Shown here one piece after another: positions 31,842 through 42,295 of a stretch of 64,000 bases of DNA. The DNA comes from Caenorhabditis elegans (Eukaryota; Nematoda; Chromadorea; Rhabditida; Rhabditidae), in assembly GCF_000002985.6 (NCBI RefSeq), contig NC_003283.11, forward strand, positions 992,001 to 1,056,000. The letters are read 5' to 3'. Position 1 is the stretch's first letter. Every line of letters begins with the position of its first letter. A program made the translations under genes and the position numbers. The notes beneath the pieces are model-generated. The model had not been told where the DNA came from. It did not search any database and saw nothing but the letters and a program-made list of their open reading frames with translations.

Positions 31842-34800
31842 TCAACTTTTCAAATTATTCATGGTATTCGTGAGTACAGAAATATGGATGTCATCTGGGC
31901 TCTTGTTCTTGAGAAAGTACTGATCGAATCCTTCGGTTATTCCCTGCAAAAAATCATATTATTCAATGTGGAAATTCAATTTTGACGGGATTTCAAATTT
32001 TCTGAGAAAATACTTTTTTGCGTGAAATTCAAAAAACCTTCTGAAAACTTAGTTAAACCTTTGGAGACTTCTAGAATCTTTTGGAAAATCCGAGAAAATT
32101 ATGGAATGTGCTAGAATCTTTTGAGTAATCCTACGGCATTATAGTACTCCGGTAGTATTGTACTACTGTACTACAGTACTACAGTAGTACAGTATTACTG
32201 TAGTTGTAATAGTAGTACTAGTAGTACAGTACTAAGTTTCTCAAAAAGTGACAGAAACTCAGTAATTGCCGCTTTTTGATTGTCAATACGACTTTTTCGA
32301 AATTTTTTGCTTTTTTATTTTCTTTTCACTTTGACCTACCTGAATTACAGTAATCACCAACGTAATAATCGGCGCAATTTGATTTTCGTGATAAGCCACT
32401 GAAATCGCAGCACTTATGAATAAGGCGACTTTGACAGCGGCTTGAGTGAAATTTATGACATCTCGGAGCCACCAACGTCGTTCTGTCTTTTTATCGATGT
32501 ATTTTAGCATGTTTTCGACCATTTCGAATACTTTTGTAATGTTATCCTTTAATGACCCAACATCCACTGCTGGAATATTTTCACCTGATCCAATATCTCG
32601 AGTCTCGTCGCCTTCGGTTGTGGTATGAAGGGACTGAAAATGGAATTAAATGGAAGATTACGGTACTATTACAGTAGCTTGCAGATGTTTTGCTACAGTA
32701 AAGACTTTTCGAAAAATTTGAAAAAATATTTTTTGTTGAACTTTTCAGATTATATATTTTCAAAAACTTCAGGTTTTTCCGTAAATGCAACATGTTTCAA
32801 AGTTTCAAAAAAATTTCCTAAAGTCCAAAAATTTATTAGAAAGCTCTTAGATTTTTTTTTCTTAATTTCTCAGACTTTTCGAAGACGTTTTACTTCAGGT
32901 TCAGGTTTTATTTTAGGTTTGTATAGATTTAAAAAAATTCCAAAAATGTACAAAACTTTTTCCATCATTCCCAGATTTTGCAGGAAGTTTCTAATATTTC
33001 TTGTAATCCTAGAGTAAAAACTACAGTACTCCCACAGTACCACTACAGTACTCCTACAGTACCACTACAGTACTCCTACAGTACCAGTACAGTACTCCTA
33101 CAGCACTATAACAGTACTCCTACAGTACCACTACAGTACTCCTACAGTAGCACTACAGTACTCCTACAGTACCAGTACAGTACTCCTACAGTACCAGTAC
33201 AGTACTCCTACAGCACTATGACAGTACTCCTACATTACCGCTACAGTACTCCAACAGTGTCACTGCAATACTCCTACAGTACCACTACAGTACTCCTACA
33301 GTACCAGTACAGTACTCCTACAGCACTATAACAGTACTCCTACAGTACCACTTCAGTACTCCTACAGTACCAGTACAGTACTCCTACAGCACTATGACAG
33401 TACTCCTACATGACCGCTACAGTACTCCAACAGTGTCACTACAATACTCCTACAGTACCACTTCACTACTCCTACCGTACCAGTACAGTACTCCTACAGC
33501 ACTATAACAGTACTCCTACCGTACCATTGCAGTACTCCTACAGTATCATTACAGTGTTGAAACAGTATCATTTCAAACGCTGAAATTATCTTACCGGCGC
33601 TGAAATTGTCAATCTCTGAAAGGAATTTGATCGGCTTCTCGATTTCTCCCCGGATGCTTGATTGGCAACCTCCTCGATGATTCTTGCCAACAATGCCATT
33701 TCGTAGACCACAGATCGGAGCATCGTGTGCTCATCTGGCGGGATGTTTAGGTCACGGTGCACTGGAAATTTTAATTTAAATTTAATTTTTGAACCAAAAA
33801 ACCCTCACTAGAAATATGATTGATCTCAATCACACAATCCATGACATGTTGATAGGTGGCCAAAGCCGACTGTTTCGTTTTGATATCTCTCTCCAGCTCA
33901 TATTGAAATATTTTCAGAGCCTCCTGGCATCTTAGGAGGTATGTACTGATAGGCCGAAGCTGGGTGATGTATGCAGACTGCCGAGTGCCGAATACGTCAC
34001 ACATTGAGCTCCAGCAGTCTCGGTTGCTTGCTGGGGGTTCACTTCTGGAAGAGATATGGATTATATCAGGGGGGTGGGCGGCGATCGTCGTTTAGCAAAT
34101 TTTTTGTCGCCAAATTCGGCAAATCCAAAAGTTTTCGGTTTGCCGATTTGCCGGAAAAACATCATTTTCGGGAAATTGCCGATTTGCCGGAAAATTTCAA
34201 ATCCGGAAATTTTCAATTCCGGCAAATTACCGATTTGCCGGAAATTTTCAATTCAAAAAATTCGAACTCCCGCTAAACTAATTTCCCGCTAATTTTTTTA
34301 ATGATAAAATTTGAATTTCCGGCCAAAATTTGGTTCTCAAAAGTTTGAATCTCCCTCCAAAAATTGTTCTTATTCAATTTGAATTACCTGCCACAATTTT
34401 TCTCAAAACAAAAAGTTGAATCTCTCGTCAAATTTTTATGATGAAACTCGAATTTCCCGCCATAAATTTTTCCGATAAAATCTGAATCTCCCGCCAAAAT
34501 TTGGATCACAACAATTTGAATCTCCCGCCAAAACTATTTCTTTAAAAAATTTGAATTTCCCGTAAAAAAAATTCTAAAAAATTTTGAATTACCCGCCACA
34601 ATTTTTTTCTCTAAAATTTTGAATTTCCCGCCAAAATTTGGTTCACAAACATTCGAATTTCCCACCAAAACTTTTTCTTAGTCAATTTGAATTACCCGCC
34701 ACAATTTTTTCTCAAAAAAAAGTTGAATCTCTCGTCAAATTTCTATGATGAAATTCGAACTTCCCGTCAAAATTATATTTCTCAAAAATTTGAATTCCCC

Positions 34801-35065
34801 ACCAAAATTTTCAAAAAATGAAATATTTTCAGTACAAAAAACCCACTCAATAATAATCTGCGCCGTCGATGTTCCAATATCCATTGATCGTTTTCTTCCA
34901 GAGCCCCCTTGGTTCGCATTCGTGGAGTCCGTTTGCTGAAAAATTTCTCATGACATTTAAAAATAATTTTGAAATGAAAAATTGCCGAAAAAAACCCACC
35001 TGTCCTGTTGGAGTTGCCGGTACAACTGTAATTTCATCATGCACAAATCCTTGATTTTCAGACAT
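31842..35065 (-). CDS. Unrecognised protein with C-terminal hydrophobic segments, 317 aa
   Basis: Exons are 35065-35000, 34935-34847, 34044-33809, 33761-33595, 32633-32340 and 31943-31842 (TGA); all phases match and the sum is 954 nt. The N-terminal about 60 residues are polar (MSENQGFVHDEITVVPATPT; GRKRSMD). A helical middle part follows (SAYITQLRPISTYLLRCQEA; YELERDIKTKQSALATYQHV; LLARIIEEV), then a Ser-rich linker. Near the C-terminus, VKVALFISAAISVAYHENQI and IAPIITLVITVIQGI could form one or two membrane segments, preceded by basic KKTERRWWLRDV. There is no signal peptide. I cannot name a family; it resembles nematode-restricted proteins. TTATAATAATTCCAG just before the ATG suggests SL trans-splicing. 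It is about 1.1 kb from both same-strand neighbours, so an operon is unlikely. Confidence 0.84.
32145..32235. repeat. Short TAGTACTGTAC tract
   Basis: A run of TACTGTACTACAGTACTACA-type palindromic pentamers lies in the last intron of the 31842-35065 gene. It is related to the CTACAGTAC arrays. Confidence 0.7.
33017..33575 (+). repeat. CTACAGTAC(TC/CA) 11-bp minisatellite
   Basis: About 50 units of CTACAGTACYN with an 11-bp period are organised in a higher-order repeat: the block ending CTCCTACAGCACTATRACAG recurs near 33100, 33215, 33325, 33395 and 33500. It lies in the intron between exons 4 and 5 of the 31842-35065 gene. Confidence 0.92.
34090..34840. repeat. GCCGG satellite plus TTTGAATTTCCCGCCAAAAT repeat
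   Basis: The intron before exon 3 holds a short GCCGATTTGCCGGAAA array (about 34130-34255). It is followed by about 12 degenerate copies of TTTGAATTTCCCGCCAAAAT (34290-34830). A partial hAT-like end (ATCAGGGGGGTGGGCGGC) occurs near 34068. Confidence 0.75.
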
Positions 35066-35504
35066 TTTTTACTGGAATTATTATAAAATTTCAAAAAATT
35101 GAGAAAAAAGGGACAAAATTTATAAGCAAAGACGTTGGCTCAACAAACAAATAAATAAGATTTTGTTTTCAAAAATAGACAAAAAATTATTTGAAATGTT
35201 TCGAAACTCGAAAATATTTTCAAGAAAAAGGTCAATAAAGTTAATAGAGTGAGGAAAATAGTTTCACAACTTTTTATTTGTTTGCTCGGACATTATTTCC
35301 TTCTCTGATAAGACCATTTCAGTATTGGTCACTGCTTTGATAAGGGGTTTCTTGTCGGAAATACATAGATCTGTCTCAAAGTTCTTAACTTTTTTCGAAG
35401 TGGACTCATTCGAAATTGTATTCATTTAATCTGACATCTGGCAAAAGTTTATTCTGAGGAAATTAAAATAAACATTTGAGATTGAGAATTCTGAATTCAC
35501 TCGA

Positions 35505-35745
35505 AGCCTATGGCCTACGCCTATGACTTACGCCTATGGCAAACGCCTATGGCCTCCGCCTATGGCCTACGCCTACGGTCTACGCCTATGGCCTACGCCT
35601 ATTACCTACGCCTATTACCTAAGCCTATGGCCTACGCCTATAGCAACCGTCTTTGACCAATGCCTATGGCCTACGCCTATGGCCTACGCCTATGGCCTAC
35701 GCCTATGGCCTACGCCTATGGCCTACGCCTATGGCCTACGCCTAT
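35505..35745 (+). repeat. 13-bp array GGCCTACGCCTAT, downstream arm
   Basis: About 18 units of GGCCTACGCCTAT with a 13-bp period are readable in all frames. The array lies about 0.4-0.64 kb beyond the flp-34 stop. It is in the opposite orientation to the array at 36192-36478. Confidence 0.93.
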
Positions 35746-36145
35746 GACAAAAAAAAAGATCAAACTTCAATGTCCACAAATATCATATTCAAATCAAAAA
35801 TTCAAACCAAAAAAAATTTTGGCGCACTAATATCCCGATTGTTTATTCGACCATTCTGTTCCCGCTCTTTTTAGATCAAATAAATTTCAAAACAACAGAC
35901 TCACAAACTTTATTTGATTTTTTTTTGAGAAAGAAATAAAAAATAAAAACGAGTTGGGGGGACTGATTTGATACAAGACAGGAAGATGGTGAATGATGAA
36001 AAATTTGAATAAGCGAATTTTTGAATGAGGAAAATTTTTTAGAGAATAAATAAATTAATTAAATATCTGAAATAAAAACAAAACCTCGAGAGAGAAAATT
36101 TAGAAAAAAAAACGAGACGGCTACGGACGGGCTGACGTGATGGAA

Positions 36146-39100
36146 TTATTTACGGCCAAATCTGAAAATAAAATGGATTATATTTTGTTTTAGGCCATAG
36201 ACGTAGGTCATAGGCGTAGACCATAGGCGTAGGCCATATACGTAGGCCATATACGTAGGCCATAGGCGTAGGCCATAGGCGTAGGCCATAGGCGTAGGCC
36301 ACAGGCGTAGGCCACAGGCGTAGGCCATATACGTAGGCCATATACGTAGGCCATAGGCGTAGGCCATAGGCGTAGGCCATAGGCGTAGGCCACAGGCGTA
36401 GGCCATAGGCGTAGGCCATAGGCGTAGGCCATAGGCGTAGGCCATAGGCGTAGGCCATAGGCGTAGGCCATAGGCGTAATCTCGAAAAATAAAATTAAAA
36501 ATTACCGTAATCGTTCCGCATTATTGAGAGAAGCCACCAGGGAGTCTCTGTTCAGCGCACGTTTGATTCTGAAATAATTTTTAGTTTCAGGAGGATTTCC
36601 TCAAAAAATTTGAAAAATTTTCATCCCAATGACCCGACCAAACGCCACGACTTTCTGATTCCGAGAAAAATGTCCTTTTTTTTTCAAACTCTCTGCCAAA
36701 TTTCTAATTATCTATTCAACCATTTGTCATTCGAATTGTACATTTTAAAATTGTATTTTGTTGAGAGGGTTTAAATCTTGAAAATTCGGAAACATCTTTT
36801 TATAGCTTTGAAGCTTAAGCGCCCCCACGTCATAAAACTCCTCCGCTAATCCACTTTCAATTAGTTCCAAATTTTGATCTACGTTCCAAAATGCAGGAAC
36901 AAACAGGTGAAATTTTGATTAATCACTAATTTATTCTATATTTACTACTTCAAAATTTCACCTGCCTCCTAAATTTTGTTCTTCAATTTTCAGGCCTAGG
37001 CTAGGCTATAGGCCTAGGCCGGGCTATAGGCCTAGGCCAGGCTATAGGTCTAGGCTAGGCCATAGGTCTCGGCTAAGCTGTAGGTAACTGTAGGCCTAGA
37101 ATATAGGTCTAGGCTATAGACCTAGGCTATAAGCCTGCCTAGGTTCTTTTACCCCAGTGAGAAACTCACAATGCGTACGGATAACGTCCTTCCGAGTAGA
37201 GGTACTGATCTTCCGATGATGGAATGATGACATTACTGAAAATCACAAATTTCTCATAGGCTACATTACTTTTATAATTGCAAAGTTCTTATTTCAAATG
37301 ACGTGATGATTTCGAAGAAAAGTGGTGGGTTGTTGCTGGAGCAAACAAGTTTGTAAAGAGCATCTCCTTTTGCTAGACACAAATTTGAGATTTCCGGTCA
37401 AAACACACACTTTTATTGGATTTCGAAAGGTTGGAGTGCGTTGAAATTATTGAAAAATGTCACTCGGAAATTGAAAATGTTAAAAAAAACTTAAATTTTC
37501 AAGAAAAATGAACTGAAAAGATAGAAAAAGTGCACACTACGTACCGATCGCTGGGCTCCAAATTGTGGAAAAAGTTTAGAAATCGCATAGGTTTGAACCA
37601 GCGTCTAGAATTTTTTCCATGACCAACTAGTTTTCAAATTTCTGCGCGTCAAATCTGGTGTTCCTCGATGCACCATATCTTACGCGCAAATTTCCCAGTA
37701 CTCACTTTTCTTCCCACATTGCGGGGTCCGATCGTTTGCCGTATCGAAGCCGTCCAGCATTATTGATAGCTGATGCAAATGTGGAAATGTCTGCTTTTTT
37801 CTCCAGTGGCAGGGATAGTACGCTGCAAAACTTTTTTATGTCGTGACACAGCTGAAACTATTGCTACAGTAATCCTTTTTACTTGAATATCATAACATAG
37901 TCTAAGTATACACGTGGTGTTAGAGTGTCCCATTTCGGCTTGATCTACGTAGATCTACAAAAAATGCGGGAGAAGAGACGCAGAGTTCTCAACTGATTTT
38001 GTATAGTTAAGGACGTGCTGACGTCACATTTTTCTGGGCAGAAAATTCCCGCATTTTTTGTAGATCAAACCGTAATGGGACAGCTTGACGCCACGTGAGT
38101 ATACCGAATATAACTGTTTTAAAAAATTATATAATTTTTCCAAATTTTCGAGGATTTTTTATATACATTCTTAAAAAAGTTTACAGGGACTACGATTTTT
38201 TTTAATTCCAGCGCAAATGAACGGAAATTTGAAATTTTCAAATTTAAATTTAAACTACGCCCAGAAATGTATTAAAGGCGCATGCCCAAGTTTTGGTGGG
38301 TCTCGTCGCGATTTGTGAAATTTCAGTTTTTGATGCATCATGTTCGAAATTCAAAATGTATGAAATTTCTAAATAGGAAACAGGTTAAAACTTTAAAAAA
38401 TTTTTAAAAAAATTTCAATTTTTAGAATTTTTGGTTCAACTATTAACAGTATTACTACATATCTGAATTTATCAAAAATTTGTTGATCCAAATCTAGATG
38501 GGGGATTAAGCCTAGTTTTTGATTGTTTTGAGATGCTTCCTTGTTGACTTTTTCACAATTTATTACTCATGAGCATTGACTAATACTCCAAATTAATCCC
38601 CTTTTGTTTCAGAATTACTTTTTTTTTGTGGATTTTCAAAAAAGATCATGAAAAAAATCCTACTTATCTCAATTTTGCCACGTCATTGAGAAAAGTTGAA
38701 CTGCAATTTTTGGTCGAAAACATTTTTTTCAAACAGAAATTCACCTGCCATGATGTTTTGCGCAGACAAGCTAAATTTAGATTTCGAAAAGATTTAAATT
38801 TGAGTAAGTAACTGAGTAGTAAGTTCAAAAATTAGAAAACATCAAGTTTTTATAATTTTTAGATTTTTTAAAATTGTTCTGATTTTTTTCCAAAGTTATC
38901 CCAATTAATTTTGTGATTCTAAAAATTGTCTTAAACTGAAATGAACATAAGCTTATCCAAAAAATTAAAAAAAAAGCTCAGAAATTCAAACTTCGACCCA
39001 AAAAATTTTAACCAAATTTTGGATTTTTTTTTCTTTTTTCCAAAAATTCAAAAAAAAAACCTTATAACTTACAAATTAACACATATATTTAATGAGACTA

Positions 39101-39584
39101 TAGTAATTTTTTTTTTGAAAAATATTGAGTTTTTTCTAATTATCCTAGATGATACTGCACCCTTAAAATAGTTTTTGAACAAAAATCATTAAAAAAATTT
39201 TTGCAAAATATTTTTGGCCCAACCAATGTATTAAGTTATAGATTTTGGTTCAGTTAAAGGTACTACAGTAATACTACAGTAATACTACAGTAATACACTA
39301 TAGTAATGTTAAAATAATGTAGGATCACAGTAAACAGAAATATGGTCTCTTACCAAATTTTAAAACAAAATTTTCGTATTTAAAAAAATTCAAAAAATTC
39401 ATAACCAACAACTTTCAAATTAAAAAAAATCATATAATAAAACTACCGTACTTTCAACAAAAAAAATCTACAGTACCATTCCCTACAGTACCCCTACAGT
39501 ACCCCCACAGTACCCCCACAGTACCAACCTGTCAGTTAAAACCAAAGCAACAAAAATCAGAGCCATCAAAAATTGGAACTGCAT
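36146..39584 (-). CDS. flp-34: FLP-34 neuropeptide precursor (RFamide/RYamide), proximal first exon
   Basis: Exons are 39584-39529, 37822-37706, 37235-37170, 36568-36506 and 36161-36146 (TAA); all phases match, giving 105 aa. MQFQFLMALIFVALVLTD is a signal peptide. The precursor contains KK-ADISTFASAINNAGRLRY-GKR and KR-ALNRDSLVASLNNAERLRF-GRK, that is, two peptides with dibasic cleavage sites and an amidation glycine. These match the known C. elegans FLP-34 peptides, which are NPY/NPF-like ligands reported to act through the receptor NPR-11 in aversive olfactory learning. The last exon contributes only 16 nt: it completes an Arg codon, then encodes Phe-Gly-Arg-Lys-stop. The Phe and the amidation Gly of the second peptide therefore depend on correct splicing of intron 4. 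No clear SL acceptor precedes this ATG. Confidence 0.95.
36192..36478 (-). repeat. 13-bp array (ATAGGCGTAGGCC on +), flp-34 intron 4
   Basis: About 22 units of the same 13-bp repeat as 35505-35745, in inverted orientation, fill flp-34 intron 4 between the last two coding exons. Variants with CACAGGCG and CATATACG are interspersed. Confidence 0.93.
36994..37140. repeat. CTAGGC(CTATA) array, flp-34 intron 3
   Basis: These are degenerate units of TATAGGCCTAGGC and CTAGGCTATAGAC close to exon 3 of flp-34. They appear related to the 13-bp arrays. Confidence 0.8.
37910..38100. mobile_element. Complete CACGTG-ended MITE, flp-34 intron 1
   Basis: The ends are CACGTGGTGTTAGAGTGTCC and GACAGCTTGACGCCACGTG. 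Inner inverted segments GATCTACAAAAAATGCGGGA and TCCCGCATTTTTTGTAGATC are near-perfect complements. It serves as the intact reference for the split copy at 37-890. Confidence 0.87.
39255..39530 (+). repeat. CTACAGTA tracts at the proximal flp-34 exon
   Basis: ACTACAGTAATACTACAGTA at about 39259-39305 and CCCTACAGTACCCCTACAGT ... CCCCCACAGTA at 39470-39525 are members of the 11-bp family. The second tract abuts the donor of the proximal first exon. Confidence 0.75.
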
Positions 39585-41329
39585 GTTTTAGAAAATATGT
39601 TTAGTAGTGGAAAATGTGTGTGAGTGTATGTATCGGGTGTCGAAAACAGAATGAGCTTTCTCCCCCCTCTTGCTCGCCGAGCCAAAAGTGGGCGGCGCCT
39701 AATGGTGGGTGCTCCCAGGAAATGATGCCTGCCTTTCATCACATTCTTCTTTAATTTTTTCTTGTTGCCACGTCATCACACACAGCTACGGTATTTTTAT
39801 ATACTATACGATGAATCCATGACAATAATACGATTGTTTTACGACTTTTTGGGTGGTAAATTAGGTTTTAGGCTTAAAGCAGGAAGAAGCTAAACGGAAA
39901 TGTGGTGCCAATTAAATGGAATGGTTTTAAACCGAAATTGGGTAACCGGATAGAATTTGTTAGCGGTTTTCGAGGAGGGAAATATGGAAAAACAGAAAAA
40001 TATACACAGATATATACATGTATATATTTCAATTTTGAAAGCATCACCGCGTCACTTTTATTTGCGAAAAAACAAATTATTTTCCCTCTCTGCCAAAATT
40101 ACAATTTCATAATTGGGTTCCTACGAGGGAGTGGGCTCAGGAATTTCTGAAATAGCTGAAATATTATAGTTTTGAAATTTCTAAAAATTTTAGCAATTCC
40201 GGCAATTTTTTTCGAAAATTTATACAGAAATATAGAAAAACATTTGTACTTTCTGATAATGGTATTACTTTTTTCTTTAAAAATTCAAAAAGCTGCTCAA
40301 AACCCACCTAAAAGTCAAAATGTGCCGATAGAGTCAGTGACCCTAGGTGCATTACGGCCGGCTTTGAGGCAGTTTTTCGGCAATTTCTCAAACATTTTAA
40401 ATAAAGATAAAATTGTTTTCAGAAAGAACAGATATTTCTCTACATTTCTATATAATTTTCCAAAAAAATATTTTCAAAAAATTTTTTTGGATAAAAATGA
40501 GTTTTGTAAATGAGCCCCATCCCTCTGTTTGGAAATAAAAATAAAAATAAAAAGTAAATTTCCTCAATTTCAAATTTTCCAAAAATTGTTGATGCTATGC
40601 AATTTCCGACAGCAGGCACCTAATTGCCTGCCTGCCTTCAAAGCAAACCCCATGAAGAAACTTAATGGAAATGAAAATAGACAGAAATTAGCAAATATGC
40701 ATTTTTATTGGAGGCGGCGGTAGGCAATAGGTAGGCACATAGGCAGGCAGGTCTCCTTCTAACGCGTCCACGAGAAAGATAAAACCCGTCCACATTTAAA
40801 TTTCGAACAAGGTAATTTTTATCGACTTTTATATTTTTCTACGTCACATATAGTAATCTATATCGGTTTTACCTATAAAAATTGCGGGAAATTCATCGGT
40901 ATGACGTCACTTGAATTTTACTGCGAGACCTTCCAAAAATACTATGTTTGCGAGTTTCGAAAGCCTAATTGCTTCCTCATATTTTTGAATACATTTTTTT
41001 CAAATGTAGTTTCATAATAAAAAAAGTGATTCTGCATAAATAAAATGTTGATCTAGTTATCAAAAAACCCTTCACCTGGTACAAATGAAATTTGATTCGT
41101 TTTTGCTTTTCAAAAACCAATTTTTGATCTAGTTTCATAGATTTTGACAACTTTTGTTTGCTAAAGAGCTCAGATTATTTGAAGAATTTTAGGAATATTG
41201 TACCAAAAAAAAGTTCAAGTACCTACCTGCTTGCCAAGGTTAAATTTTCTAGTTGTAAGCCTTTAGAATCTTCTTTAGAGCTTTGAAATGAACCATGTAA
41301 TTGTCTTAAAAAATAATTAAAAAAATTAC

Positions 41330-41385
41330 CTGACAGAAAGAAGAACTGTGAAGAAAATGAGCAATTCTGTGATCAAGCTGTGCAT
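41330..41385 (-). CDS. flp-34: flp-34 alternative (distal) first exon with a second signal peptide
   Basis: ATG at 41385 opens MHSLITELLIFFTVLLSV, a plausible signal peptide, followed by AG and donor GTAATT. The coding part is 56 nt ending in two bases (AG), exactly the length and phase of the proximal first exon at 39584-39529. It can therefore splice to the same acceptor at 37822 and yield the same propeptide. Upstream, TTTTACTTTCAG ends 22 nt before the ATG, consistent with SL trans-splicing or a further 5' exon. The two exons would give separate promoters for one neuropeptide. Use of this exon is inferred from phase and sequence; transcript evidence is needed. Confidence 0.72.
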
Positions 41386-41409
41386 TTTTATTCTGCAACG
41401 GGGGTACCT

Positions 41410-41860
41410 GAAAGTAAAATTTTTAGAGATTGAGCTGAATTTCAAAGGAATTCAGCAAAAATTTCCGAGAAAATGAGAGTTTGAGGTGAAATGCGGCTGC
41501 TACGTGGCCTAGGAAATTGGAAACTCGGCCATGAGTATTTTTTTTAATTTAAAAACCTCGAGATTAGCATACAGTATTCATACTAGAGGCCGCAAAAAAC
41601 AAAAAATATCAAAAATAAATTCCTGGCCGAATTTTCTAATTTTCGCGGCCACGTCTGGACCAGAGTCAGAAACTGCAAGATTCCTGTAAAAATTCGAATA
41701 ATACACGTAAAATTGTGAAAACTCAGGAAATCCTTCAACAAGTCCGTCGTATTTCGGAATGAAAAATTCATTAGCACCGCATATTATTTGAGACACAAAG
41801 CGCAAAAAAAGGAAATTTCCGAATTCGAATACAAATTAATATTTAATTTTTTTATTCTTG
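41410..41860. other. Upstream flank of distal flp-34 exon
   Basis: It carries a GGCCACGT...CTCGGCC foldback fragment (about 41500-41655), related to the 30797-31013 element. A 75-codon minus-strand ORF (41578-41805) has no exon signals and overlaps that fragment. Promoter elements of flp-34 may lie here, but none is recognisable. Confidence 0.5.
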
Positions 41861-41969
41861 TTGTTAGAGGGCATGATGTCAATGTATATGAGGAAATCTG
41901 TATAGAGAGAAAATAATTTAAAGGGCATGAGAACTTGATGCAAATCAAGCACGTGGTCTGCAAATTTCA

Positions 41970-42295
41970 AAATTTTCGGCAAAGTGCCGGTTTGCCGAAT
42001 TTGCCGGAAATTTTCAATTCCAAAATTTTGCCGATTAGCCGACAATTTTCATTTCTGGCAAATTATCGGTTTGCCGAATTTGCCGGAAATTCTATATTCC
42101 GGCAATTTGCCGATTAACCGGAAATGTTAATTTTTGGCAAATCGCCGGTTTGTCGAATTTGTCGGAAATTTTCAACTCCGACCATTTTCCGGATTTCCGG
42201 CAATTTTTGTTTTTGGCAAATTGCCGGTTTGCCGAATTTGCCGGAAACTCGAAAAACGGCAAATTGCCGACTTTGCCGGTAAAAATATTTACCGC
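41970..42295 (+). repeat. GCCGGTTTGCCGAATTTGCC satellite
   Basis: These are tandem units of about 80-90 bp around GCCGGTTTGCCGAATTTGCC, GGAAATTTTCAATTCC and AAATTGCCG. The array is intergenic and is a further subfamily of the GCCGG repeat. Confidence 0.8.

Noticed and set aside
32581..32600. A 15-nt intron suggested by CAG/GTGAAAATATTCCAG in the 31842-35065 gene
   Set aside because: Too short for splicing, and the sequence reads through in frame (GSGENIPAVDVG).
33017..33331. STPTVPLQYSYST repeat ORF
   Set aside because: Translation of the CTACAGTAC array; no codon bias or splice signals.
35523..36471. ORFs reading AYGLRLWPTPM repeats on both strands
   Set aside because: Frame-independent translation of the 13-bp arrays (13-residue period equals 3 x 13 nt).
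41578..41805. 75-codon minus-strand ORF upstream of flp-34
   Set aside because: Overlaps a GGCCACGT foldback fragment and has no splice or leader signals.
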